A stretch of DNA of 64,000 nt from Apis mellifera (Eukaryota; Arthropoda; Insecta; Hymenoptera; Apidae), in NCBI RefSeq assembly GCF_003254395.2, contig NC_037647.1, positions 8,505,024 through 8,569,023 on the forward strand, written 5' to 3'. Position 1 is the stretch's first letter. Each line of letters starts with the position of its first letter. Shown here piece after piece: positions 25,055-38,200 of this stretch. Both the position numbers and the translations under genes were made by a program. The notes beneath the pieces are model-generated. The model worked only from the letters and a program-made list of their open reading frames with translations, was not told the origin of the DNA and made no database searches.

Positions 25055-25064
25055 GCGTCCCACG
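25055..25064. promoter_or_regulatory. NRF1-type palindrome GCGCATGCGC
   Basis: A perfect GCGCATGCGC lies in otherwise AT-leaning sequence, followed on the minus strand by ACAGTTGG, which resembles an insect initiator. Such palindromes mark many housekeeping promoters. It could drive transcription toward the weak minus-strand candidate at 24.2-24.6 kb. Confidence 0.35.
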
Positions 25065-27061
25065 AGAGAGCCAAGATCGAGTGTTTTAAAAACTCGCGAG
25101 AGGCGACGAGTGGGATTTCAAGGTTAGACCGAGCGAAAGATCTGAGGTTAAACAGCTAGCAAACCTCTAGACTCTTTTTTCTTTATGCTGAGAGAAAATT
25201 AAGCATGGATCGTGCAAAAAAACGTATATATATCGTTAGTGAGATCTCGATTCATTTACATCGTTAATTATTCTTCTCGAAGGATAGATTCTAATGATTA
25301 TTTGACACTCTTTTCCATCGAGCTTCTATAAAGCACAACCTCTCGTGACGAATCCATTCGAAAACACATTTCTAATCATCGAGTAACAAATTAATTTTTT
25401 CCTACAATTAATGCATGTACCTCGTTCTAGAATTTGAATGAGTACTGTAGTTAAAATAACATTTATAATTGTATGTAGTCGTAACCAATCGTTGTCGAAT
25501 ATCGTAGCTTATCGAATGAATACTTATCGATAAGCGGATCCAAAAACAAACGATAAAGAAAAAAAATAGATTGTCGTATTAGTTAACGAAAACGAACGCT
25601 CGTTGATTCAACGTGCCAAAGATAAGAGCTATTATCGGTGTGTATGTATATTATACACACACACATAGACGCACACACACATATATATCGGACCAATGAC
25701 CCACGATATCAATACACGCCCTTACCTTTTTTATAAACAGGCAAAATTTTAGCGATTCTCGAGTTGTCCGTTTTTGAGTAATCCAGTTCTCGAGGATTGT
25801 GAACAACTGTTCCTCGAACGGTATCTCCTTACAACGATATTTTGTCTTGTCTTCTTTTGCACTTAATCGCGATATTGCAGTTTATCGCTTATTCATTTAT
25901 ACTCTTCCCTTTATCTTTCTCTTCTGTACGATCCTAACCTTACCCCGCACCAGCACTACGATACACACTGTAGCACAATCGACACTCGACCGATGAACGA
26001 AGCACGAATGGAGAACTGCAACTGCACTTCTCTAAAGAGACCAGAAAATCGCCGCGATGCTTGTATCGTCCTTTTCTTTTTTCCCCCTCCTTCGAAACGG
26101 AGAAGATGGAGAAGAAACTATTCTCGAAATTCAGCCACTTTCCAGTGCTCCCGTTCGCATCCAAACTTTATCTTTGGCATGGAATCTACGCGCCACACGC
26201 ATATGTCACTCGGGAGAATCGCTCCGGAAAAAGGAATTGCACGCGTGCTTTGCTTTCCTCTTTCTCTTCTTCTCTTTCTTGCATTTATTTTCTTTTCTTT
26301 TTTTTTTTTAGAGTACTCGCGTACTCTATCTCCGCCAAGAATAATAATTGTCGCTCCGTAACGTTGCCGAGTCGTCAAGATATCGTGTTTAAATTTTCCG
26401 CTACTTGGACGGAACGTGCCGCGAGGAATTCTGGGTGTAAGAGAGCCGGTATCGTAGCCCCTTATACTCCTTTCTTGCTCGAATCTCGTACGTGTCCTCG
26501 CGGTTTCTGTTCGTGGCAAAAAGCAGCGAACAATAAATAATTAACCTCCTCGATAAGAAGGAAACTATCGTATCGCGAGCAACGGAAGAAATTCGCAATC
26601 GGGAATTCGCATTCGTATCGACATGGATCACGATATCGATTTACTCATGGTTTCAGCGACATCACCGCTGCCGGATCTCTCTCAGGTTATAACGGACAGA
26701 AGCAGGACGACTTTTTAAAAATGCCACGCACCGACCAATCACGAACACGAGCGCACGGAACGCAGACGGTACAAGAAGACAGAAGAAGAGAGAAAGAAGT
26801 GGAGCTATATACACGCGCGGTTGCCCGCTTGCTTCGTACACACTACGTACAGGTATATACACAAGCACTGGAGGAGGGGATCTTGCGCGCGCGCACATAT
26901 ACGGACGAGTGGCGACGCGATCTTACGGATTGTCGTGTCGATCCTTCCTTCCCGTTTTCCAGCGATCGCACCCTCGACGATCGAATATCGACACAACTTT
27001 CGACACACCACTAAACGAATACGAACACTGTTGTACCGCACGATATATCGGAGAAGGTCTT

Positions 27062-27125
27062 ATGGTCGCTACTTTTCACGAAATGTCCGGAGTGAGTTGC
27101 GAAGCCAACCGCTCGTGCAGCAAAG
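27062..27125 (+). CDS. Weak candidate first coding exon
   Basis: An ATG opens 21 codons (beginning MVATFHEMSGVSCEANRS) that run into AAAG|GTAAGTT, a good donor. No following exon was identified on the plus strand, and two CCAAT boxes lie downstream rather than upstream. This could equally be the end of a non-coding first exon or a chance match. Confidence 0.2.
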
Positions 27126-27200
27126 GTAAGTTAAACTGAGCAGCAGCGCGCCTACGGTAAACGAGATTAAAGCTCCGTACCGACAGAACCACGATATCGG

Positions 27201-27237
27201 CCAATCAGCGTGCCACTTTACACGGCTCGACCAATCA
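27201..27237. promoter_or_regulatory. Paired CCAAT boxes
   Basis: Two CCAATCA heptamers lie 30 bp apart (27201-27207 and 27231-27237) in a locally GC-rich patch. Such pairs are common in CCAAT-dependent promoters. The gene they serve is not clear. Confidence 0.3.
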
Positions 27238-30200
27238 CCGTTCTCTCTCACCTGGCGAACGGTTAGTCCAGGTGTAGCCGCTAAGGCGCCATTGCCTGGC
27301 GTTGGCACGTTACCTGCTCCACTCCTGGAGGGGAGTCGTGGACAAAAGATGGGGAAGGGGAACGTGACAAAGAAAGCCTAACTTTCCAACTAGTGAACGA
27401 AAGAGAAAAAAGAAGCTACGGAGGGGAAAGATAGAAGAGAGAGGGAAGAAAGGAAGAGAGACGCGAATTGTAGTGAGCCTACGGTCATAAGCGTAACTTC
27501 CAACGAATTCGTTTTCACGAATTTTCGCGTTCAACTTTCGCGATTGTATCACGATTGCGCCTTAATCCGGAACGGGCACCATATGTCCCGTAGCTTGATC
27601 GAATAGACAAGAGAATAAAGGTTTCAGGGACTGGCATCAGTTTCTCAATCGCAACGACACGAGCGTAACAGCGGCTGCATCGTGCCTCCGGAGACACGTT
27701 ACGCGAGGAACTTCACCGGTATGATAGAGACAGAGAGTGGTGGGGGGAGATGGCTGTTATCTAAATTACTCTATTTTCTCGAGGGACGCTTGCGATGGAT
27801 TTTTTTTCGATCGTCTGGAACGTCAGTATCGAATCAAGGTGGGTGTTCTGCCTGTTCCGCAGACACGGCCCCTTTTTTTTCCTCTTTTCCTTTTTTTTTT
27901 CTTTTTTCTCCCCTCCATCCTCCTGTTTCTCTCCCTTGTTCTCCGCGATGCATCTCCTTTCTCCGCCAAAAAGAAATAAGTACCTGATTCAGGCTATAGT
28001 TGTTGTACGAAATATATAAATCATATTTAATATCGAGATACGAATCTTTCCATCAGGATAACGACACGATTCGATGCGTAGAACATTTAAATAAAGAAAT
28101 GATCGAGGCTGATAAATCATAGAAAATCTTAGAAAAGACCAAATTGAACGTGGTCCAAGTTAAACGTACTTTCTATCCATTTATTATCTTTTTTAACCAT
28201 CTTACATGCTTCAAGTATATTCCACTATTGTCCTTGCATGATTCATCGTAAATACTTATTCGTTACGGTTAGGTTAAGCCGGTACATTAAAACTGTTTTT
28301 ACGATGGGAAATATCTCTCATCGCAAGGGACAAGGGATACTTTTTTATAACGGTAAAACTAATGGCCAGCAATTGGCGAATGAATTGTAAAAGTGAAAGC
28401 GGAAGATGTTTTTACCGAAGGAATGTGATTTATATGCGGAAAACATGCGGCAAATTTTTTTTTTTCTTCGAACCGAAAGAAACGGATTGTTATTATTTTC
28501 CAACAGGTAAAAAGGATCTGACCTGCAAATCGATCGTACGAAGCCAAGATTAATACGGTACGTTAATGCGGCCAAGGAAAGACAAATTGCTAAAGGCGAA
28601 TAATAACAGGTGGAAGCAATATGGTGGCGTCACTGAACGGAGGGCGTATCCTCTCCCGTTACCCTAATATTTTGCTCGTTCATTCGCTTCCTATTTTATT
28701 GTAACACCGTTTTCGTCCACGCCACCACGTGGATTAGGGACACTGAAGATTTGTGAGAACGAGAGATACTCGATATCTGTCTGCTGGCTGCTTGCTTTCC
28801 CTTTTCGTTCCTCCGTATCACCTTCGAGCAGACCTCACGTATACAGTTTCGTACGCAATACATATCGCGATACGTTTCAGAGACGGAGATCTACACGCTT
28901 GCCGAATTAGAGCGTGTAATCAAATATCCACAGAAGCCCGAACTAGGGTTTCCGCTTACTTCGATCCGTACCTCGTGCTCGTTTCTTCTTTTAATCTCGT
29001 ATTCTTAAAGAGCTCCAGTTGGAAATAGAAAAGCAAAACAATCGCGCCAACGAAATCGATTACTTGTTGCATTTCGCGTGCCAAACTCTGCGGCGACCAA
29101 CATTTTTCAAAGCTTGTCGCCGTTGCCCCGATTTACCTTGAAACGATCGCGACCAACATGCCCACCCGTGTACAATTATTTTACGCTCTCGAACGACGAG
29201 ATATCAAGTCATTCTTGACACGAATTCTATCGTTCAATGATTTTTATTTCAATTTTCATCGCGCACGCGCTTTCCAATGGCCAACGACGGATGGATGATG
29301 GCCGATGTGCAACGAGAAGAGAAACAACGGTCGCCGGTAATCGGGCGGAAACCGTTAAATCGTAATATCTGCAAGATGAATCGTACAGATTTGCCTATCT
29401 AAACCAATGCCTCTTCTAAGAAGAGACGCATTTATCTTTTCTCGAATTCCCGAATTACCTGCCATTTCCTTTATGCCATCTAATTCTCGAAAGCATCGAG
29501 AACGAACAGGTGCAATGTCAATGGCGCGTCAACCATTACTTTCAATGACCCGTTATACTGGTTCGTTTCGCATATACCGTGTCACTATATAATAATGCAC
29601 CCATACGCCAGATTTCTCGCCGAATTCTTGCAAATTGTTCCACGTAAAAAGGCGACATTTTCCTCGACCGGGTGATAACGGATAGTGGAAAGGATGATTT
29701 CTCGTCTCTTTTCCTCCATCGAGAGAACCGCGAAGCCGTATAAAACGCGCATACTCGCTCGGCTCGCCTTCCACGAAACCAGCAATTGTAACCTTAGACG
29801 GCGCTCCCCGTTAATAGATTAATCGATTTTTCGTAAGTTGGAAGAATTTGACGATCGTCGAGGCGAGCAAAACGTTCAACGACGCGAATTTAAACGACGA
29901 GAGCGAGCACACGTTGATAAATTGCAATTTCGACGATTCGCGAATAACACTTTGGTAAACGTCCCTTGATTTCGAGGGTGAGAAGCGACGAGAGCTATCT
30001 CGCTAATGATATCGAGCGTGTTGGTTAAGAAAGCAATTACGGATTCACGGAGTGTTTATTATTTTGTAACGCGAAGAAAACACGGAGGCGAGGAGAAAGG
30101 AGGCGAGGAGGAGGCGGCGGAGATAGGGAGGGAAAGAGGAAACGGATGGTCCGACTAAGAAACAAAGAGGGAAAAGAGGATTGGCCGGTCGTATTCAACG

Positions 30201-33200
30201 GGCGCTGCTGCTATTCTACGAGCTGGTTTGCATAAAATGCATTGTAATCCCTGTGCACAATGCAGAAAGCTCAAGTTTTACCTGGGCGGTGTAATTAATG
30301 CTAGCCTCTCCGGACAGCTATATGGTTCATGCGGACAGTGCTCAATGATAATTTACGAAATGGAATCTCTCGCATCCTCGTACGTAGCCGCAAAAAGACA
30401 GTTCGCTTCCTTTTGTGCCCGCCTGTTACCGCATATATACTCGCTCCATTCGCCAGACTCCGCCGTATCATCGTATCATCGTACCAAAATTTGCACCGAA
30501 TTTGAATATCCAAAATTTGAATATATTTAAAATTGGAACGGAGCAGCATCTCGCCGAATGCAACGAGGAAACGTTACGTTACATGGAAGAGAGACGTGAC
30601 CGGAACACCGTGCACGTGCACGTGTGCGTACACGTACGTGTGTATCGAACGATCGCGTCCACGAATAGCGGTTAAACAATGTGTCTGTAACGATGGGCGC
30701 GGTCTAAATAATAGCGTAACACGTACGTACGCAGGAATGAGTGACACGTAATTATTACAACAATCGCATGGAAGCCGATACCGCTCTCCCAAGACTATCG
30801 GCGCCGAGTGTACGCCTACTACTTCACCTTATCCCCTCCCACCCGTCCTTTACTATTTATCCCGGTAAATATAGATAAATCGAGCTACCTATATAGAACG
30901 ATTCGAGTCAACGACTCCGATCAACCGAGATATCGATGCTTTCAAATTCGTAGATCTGATCTGACCGAGCGATCCCATCCCGATTTCCGATACATATTTT
31001 AAACTCTAAATTTATTCAACCAAATTCCCAGATTGGAACGTCTATCCAATTTCCTCTTCCTATAAACGAGTGCTTTCTTTCCTTTAATTCATTATTCCTT
31101 AATTTTATACATATATTTCCTCGAATTGAATTTTCCCTTTTAATCGCATGGTTGGCAATTTTCGCTTCGTCCCCTTTGTTGGAAACGCGGCGTTTATCGT
31201 AGCGTGGTGGCCTTTCGAAAACAAGATCCCACTATCGTAACAGGAACGTCATGATTATTTTGCATGTGCTCGTGACGTATCGCGAAAGTTACACACCGGC
31301 CAAACTTTGCACCCCGCCTCGGTTATATCCTCGCGCGCGCATGGATCATCCGCATAGATTCCATTATCCATCGGGGCTAATTTCGCAAAGTGCACGTCCC
31401 ACAACTGCGCGAATTTCGAGATGGATCGTTCGTACGTAGGCCATTGTTTCTCCTCTGTTTGTAAACCGCTTTTCATTATTGTTCATCGAACACGCGTTAC
31501 ACACCGCGAGGTAAAATAGATATACTGTCGAAGGATACTCGACAATTTTCATACGATTCGATATCGCGTGTAACGGAGTCGTTGCATGGAAATGCTCCTC
31601 CGAAACGCGCGACGACACACAGCGAGAGAGGTAAACTTCAACGAATAGTCGAATCGAAACTCCACCGGTTGGATGATACTGGTCGCACAATTATCGTTTC
31701 CATTGTTCGAAATTAAAGCGTTTCTTTCTTTTCTTTCTTTCTTTCCATCGCCTCGTATCTCTTTGTTCATAGTCGATCGTGATGGAGCGAGCGAGAATGT
31801 TTAACTTTTAATTGGATATTCGTATCGAAGCTTCACAGATGTCTCCTTAACGATACAACGGTGAATTGGCGAAACTGGAGGAAGAGGGTTTAAACGAACG
31901 AACGAGATAGAGATGGAAGGGTGACTGCGGTTTTTCCCGGTGCGTCCTATCATCCGCGTGTTTTCCTCGTTCCCCGGCAAACATTCTGTTTATCGTGTAA
32001 CGTTGAAACGTTGTTTACGCTCGAAACGTTATTGCAAGATGCAATTAAAACAAGAACAGCTTTTATTACCGGATAGGTAAGAACGGAGGGAGGATGTATC
32101 TCCACACTTTCGTGTAGAGAATTTCCTTTGAATAAGTAACAACGACGTGGAAAAACAAGCAGACGCATCGAGGCGAAGTTTAACGCGAGATAGTTCATGC
32201 TCGTGTTTGAATATGCTCCAACAACGGCGAGGAACCGTGTGCAAACGAGTGTGTGTATATAAGTCTCCAACACTGGTTGCTGCCAGAAACTTTGCCCATT
32301 ACTTTTCCAACCTCGGCCCTCCGCTCGATTATCGCGCGATATCAATTCTATAAATCTCGCTTCGGCGTCGTCAACAAGCTCGACGATCGACCTATCTATC
32401 CCTCGATTCTCAAACTGGAAAAGAGTGAGAAAATCGAAACGAACATCTTCTTCTGGCCGCGCCATTTGCCAATTCGGAAGAAAGCGATATCGAAAATCGT
32501 TAAATATCCACCACCACCGGTGGCGAAAGAATAACGAAAAACGGGTCAATCTCTCCGGCCGTTGCAACAGAAACGCCGAGTTTTCCTCTACCGGTCGTTA
32601 ATCTCACTCAAGCCGCGACAATGACAAATAGAGATCCTCCAAGAGGGACGCTAAGTGCGTTTAGGTAAGATCAGGGGACTTGTTACTTTCCTCTGTCGCG
32701 TGTTGCCATTATTCGAATATTGTTTTATCGAGCTCCTCTAAACCTAAGACTTTATCGCGGTTAAACCGAACGATTCATTCCGAGTTATTTTACGAATTAT
32801 TTTAATTTCCTAGATTTTCTAAAAATGGAAAGAATACGAATTTAAAATTGAACTTCGTCGAGTCGTGCACGATTCACAACCACAACCTTTCAACCTTAAT
32901 ACATCAAAGATCGTTCCAATACCGTATAAGTATCACGAGATATAGAAAATCGATGGGATACCCGTGTTATCAAGTTATCCTCTCGCTGGTACACGCGGAC
33001 AAGTATTTCTCTATTATTCGAAGGTATCGGGAAACAAACACGACGATTCCTAGTTATTATTCGAAACCAGAAGCGAAGCGAGCAAGTTGGAGTACGGCTT
33101 TTGCCCGACATCGCCAACTCGAGTCCACCATTTCTCCCCGGCTGGAATATGTTTAATCGATTTGCCCCGGCGACATCGGTTTTTCCTCCACTCGACTCGC

Positions 33201-36200
33201 TCCCCCTCCTCCTTTTCGCCTTTTCTCGCGCCAATTTATTACCTGGTTGGTCTCTTCGCGCAAACCTGGAATATGTGTACCCGATTGTTCTTTCGCCGCC
33301 CCGTTCCCATTCCTCGCGCTTCTTTTCCTCTTCGTGGCCCCATTCATAGTCGAAGCATTGGGCGCGCGAAATAAAAAGGGCGAAGAAAAGCGGGCCGATC
33401 GATTTTCGCCGCGTGAAACAACGATGCAACGATAAGGGGGGAGGGAGAGGGCGTGAATAGCCCCCCCAACGCAGAAATCCAACGAGCTCCATCGAATTCC
33501 AATTCGAATTTCCACGATAATGCCGCGCGTGCTTTCGCATTATATTCCTGCAGCGCGATAATTTTATCGCGTTTTTTTCCCCAATACGAGCCCGTTATCG
33601 GGGCCCTCGAAATTTCTATCGGCAATCGGGAGAATTTAACGACAAATTTCATATATATTTATATATACGAAAGGGATGGAGAAAGGGGATGGAGGGCGGA
33701 AAGGAAGATGACAAATGTAATTGCCGGGGCTGAAATGGCCGGTCCAACGGTTTTTCCATCCTCGATACGCGAGCGAATCTTTAACGCATATCCAATGAAT
33801 GGAAAAGCATCCAGTCGCCGTCAAATGAGGGGGAGAATGGAGAGGTTCTCGAGCATCTTTTCGTCCCCCTCTCTCGATATCGGTTGCTTCGTCTTATCGC
33901 GAAAAAGAGGGGAGGAGAGAGAAAAAAACGAACGAATTGGGAATTGGAAAAATTTCCACCTCGCTACCACCACCCCCGATATCCCAGCCGGATAAACCTT
34001 ATCCTTTCCAGAGACCAGACTTTCGCGAGCTTCGATTCTCCGATTCAATTCCCCCTCCATGTAAGGATTACCTGTTTACGGATATCCTTAGGGTTGGCGC
34101 GCTAACAATAGGCAACAAATTACACGGGGAACACGGGGAGACGGAAACAGCTGCGTCCTATTTCAGTGGAACGAGGATCACGGCGCGTCTCAAACGAATC
34201 AATCCGTTCCGATTCCGAGTCGCATCGAAGAACGGAGAGGAGGGGCAAGATCGAATCCGCGTAACGAAGGATTGTATCGAAAGCCTGCCTACGTCGCCTG
34301 GATGTCGCTCGACATAGTTGTAACGAGCCGCTGATAAAACGCCACTTCGACTCGGTTCAACAACTTTCCTCGCGAGATAGAGAGAGACGCTAGGCGTTCC
34401 TCGAGAAATTTCCTCGAGCTTGTTTCACGGATCGAAGTCTTGGAAAACGTCGCCCGTCCCGCGCAGCAAATTTCGTTCGACCTGCTCCAACGCGATGACC
34501 GCTTTCAACTTTCCCGTCCCTTTGACCGTTCTCCCCGAAGAAATTTTTACCACATCTCGCGACTTGGCCTTATTCGAGAAACTTGATAAACTCGCTCTCT
34601 CTCTCCGTCTCCCTCTCTAAACAAATTTCTTAATACGTTTCCAGCGTACTTTTTCTCTTTTCCTTTTTTTCTCTTTCCCTCTCTTTCCCGCGCAGCTCCA
34701 ACGCGACGCGAATTTAAGGTTGTACATTTAAGGTCAGAATAGCGCGGTAAATGCGTTTTTTTGCGCGTTGAAAAAAACTCGCCACGATACTCGAGCGAAT
34801 TGCTTTCGCACGAGATTTAGAATCGTCGCTGTCAATGGTGGAACGTTTCCCTTTTCAAGCTCGATAAACATCTCGAAAGGAAGGAGAAGCTGTTCCCGAG
34901 AAAAAGCTAGCCGCGAGAAAAAGTCCGCTCCATCCTTTTGCTCGGAAAATTCGGTTGAATCCCGGTGCCTCCTATTTTCATCGAGCTCGCAAGCCCGTCC
35001 GTTTTCTTCCTTCTCAGCTTTTTACCGCCAGTGTGTCTCCGAAATTTACTTGCTCGCGTGGACGACGACGACGACGACGACGGTTTCTCTCTCGGTTAAC
35101 CTCGCGTCACAGAACGCCCTTCCTTGCCTTTTCCCTCGCCCAGTTCCTATTTAACGCGAAGTGTTGCACGAGGCGAAAGGCCGCCTCGAACTTCGAAAAC
35201 CTTTCTCAGACTTCTACTTTCGTAATTACGAGCCGGCACAATCTCGTTTACGAACGGTCCAAATTGAAAAGACTTGATTTGCGGGGGATCAAAGGCGGTC
35301 TCTATGTTTACCGGAACAAGCAGCTCTCCAACTCTTTTACGCGAGTCTGGATCAAGAAGAAAGAAAATTAGCGAATGCTTCTCGAGACTCGAATTCAAGT
35401 GTACGTAAAACTTGTATATGTGTATATATACACACACTTCGTGAACGATTAATTCGTAAAGCATACAAACGTGCGTATCGATAATTTTTATTTAGTTTCA
35501 ACAAGATTAGATTTCCAATTTCAACCACAATATATATCGGATTCCATTAGAAAATTTCGTTCAAATGTAGATACGCGGTATTGGAAGGAAGAATATATAT
35601 TCGACATATATTCGAGATACGAATAAGAGAATGATAGTCGAACGTTCTTGTTACCGAATTCCTTCACGTAGAAGCAAGATGCGCGAGGCGAATCGGCTCG
35701 CTGCCGACTATCAATCGCGCCGGATCGAGCGCAACATGTGCATCGTTCGCGTCAAACATCCACCGATCAATCGTTTCCCCGCATCGTCGATATTAACCCC
35801 GTTTCCTCCCGCGACCCCGTTTCGCGCCAAATCAAGCGCGCGTGTCTCTTCTTCCATTCCCGCCTTGTTTTTTCGTTTTTCCATCCGAAAACCGATCTCG
35901 ATCTTTCTCCAAGACCTTGATTTCGAGACCACGAATTACGTGAAAAAAACGTAAAAAGGAAACGTAAAAATTGCGTCCTGACTCACCCAACCGGGACTTT
36001 ATAATTACGAGATTTTTTTAATTGTACTTTTTTCACAACGATTTTTCGCGTATCTCTTTTACCGATTTCACGAGCGTTTGCGTCGAGAAGAGTCGCGTTG
36101 AGTCGCAAATGGCAAAGATAATAATCTGTTTTGTCGCTGAACCCGGCGGGGAACGAGAGTTGAAAAATGTTCGACAATGGGACGAATTTAATTGCGGATA

Positions 36201-37321
36201 GCAAGCGATTATCCGGGAAGCCTGGCAATTCGTCGTTAATTGGATTCGACGAAGGGGGATGCAAATCGAATTAGCAGACGATTCTCGGTTGTTTACCTAT
36301 GCGTCGGACAATTTCTCGTCAGACGCGTCACAACCTTAAATTAGTCCTACTCGTGCACGCGGCAATGGAAATCCCACGTTCTAGACGTTCTGCGTGGCGT
36401 GAAGCAGAACGTCAAACAAACTCTCAGTTTTTGTCTCGAGATTTCATTAGAGGAAGAGGGGTCGGACAATGGAAGGCTAAGGATTCGATCCTTGAATCCG
36501 AAAATGAAAAAAGAAAGATATTTCCAAAAAATTTGCAGAACGTTTTAATGGGAGTCGCAATTAACGATAAGCATCGTGTACACGCGCGAAAGAAAGAATA
36601 GTTCTCAAGAGTGTTACGAAAGAAAAAGAGATTCGGGGACAGAATGGTCGGAAACGTCCTGGGATCCTTCCCAGCAAGATGTATGATTAAAGAAAGACAA
36701 CGGATGTTGCGCAATCGCCTTTTTCTCGCGACAAAAATTAATGACGAAACGACGTAGGTGATGGTCTTGTCAAGGAGAGATTAACGAAAGTGCGAGAGAA
36801 AAAAAAGAGACTAACGATATTTCGTTGCAGAGAAGTTTGGACGAGATTTCGATTAGTAAGTGTTGAAATTGATCGAAATTTCACTTTATTCGATATCACA
36901 GCAAAGAAACCACCCTGCGTATTAATATTTTTTCGGCAAAGAAAAAAAAATTGCGAAACGTGTATCTTGCAATTTATTATTTCAAAAGTTGATCTCGGCG
37001 TAACGAGAAGAACTCGTGCCTGAAAGAGATTCTTAAATAGGTTGCTGCTTTTCGTGGGCGCGAGAGAGTATTCATTCCGCCCGAGGAAAAACGTGTAGAT
37101 AAGGTTCACGCGATAAGCATTAGATAGACTATTTCTGTCGGCCCCCTAAATGTCACGTTTCTTCGTACAGGTACATCGATAAACGATGCCTCCATTGCCC
37201 TGTACATTACACTCGCTATCGCGAATCGTGTTCCACGAGAAATGAAGTATTCTCGCTCATTTTTCAAGTCTCGGTTATTTTTACATTTTTCACGGTTTCT
37301 CCCGTCGTTCTATTTTTTCTG

Positions 37322-37379
<58 letters not shown>

Positions 37380-38200
37380 AGTAGCAAATACGGTTCTCTT
37401 TCACGACGAAAAAAAAAAATTTCAGCCGCAACATGCAGACCGACCCAACTATGCCCGCTGCTAATTCCGCTCCACGTTTCCGCGAGCGGAAACAAGAAAA
37501 TCGAAAAATCGTTACACCTACGTCTACGTAATTCGATTTACACGTGTAATTCGAGCGTACGTGTAAGTGCGATTAAAAATGCTTCCCTTTTTCCCGAGCG
37601 CCTAACCATAAACTCGCGAAAATGGTCCGTGAAAAAGTGCAACGTCGTGTGGGAGTCGAATCAAGAAAATATTTTGCTCGCTTCGTTCTTGTTCCAATTT
37701 AAATAACAACGGGGACACCGAGCGTAGAGGGAAGGAAAGAAAAATCGGGGAAGAGTAAAAAAGAGAAAGAAAGACAGGATGGATGATTTGATTCGGTATA
37801 GGTCAGTTACACAATAAGACCGCGATGCAGTTAAAATTAGTCGACAACTATTTAAAAAAAGTAAACCGAGTGCAACGGAGGCCGTTGTCCGACCCGCTGT
37901 GTACCGGCAAGAATTTTTTTTTTTTTCTTTTTCGTCCCTCGTCAACAAACTCTCTCTATCCCTAATCGTGATTATCGTTTTATCGCATCTCCTCCAGGTT
38001 TGAAGAGCATTCTAGTACGCGTTTCCAATTAGTTCGATGACCGTGCGACGAGCGTGCGTGCATCGATGAAAAAAATCGATTTTCGTTCAACTACGATTTA
38101 TTAGAGTAGTCGGAATACGGAACAAAAGCGCACGCAATTATTTAAATTAGTGGTTCCAGTTATTTTTCCATTATGTTATACCGTTACGATATTTGCTGAT
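27238..38200. other. Non-coding stretch, GC-rich side
   Basis: I found no exon with both coding character and two good splice sites. A minus-strand frame at 36264-35983 ends at a GTGAGT but has weak protein character. The stretch includes a (GAC)n repeat at 35061-35082, a (TTTC)-type run near 31724-31744 and the (TA)n at 37325-37377. Composition starts to fall toward AT after about 36 kb. Confidence 0.45.
37325..37377. repeat. (TA)n microsatellite
   Basis: An uninterrupted run of about 26 AT units. Confidence 0.97.

Noticed and set aside
35983..36264. 93-codon minus-strand frame ending at a GTGAGT donor
   Set aside because: Composition is not protein-like, no acceptor was found and the donor match is within chance.
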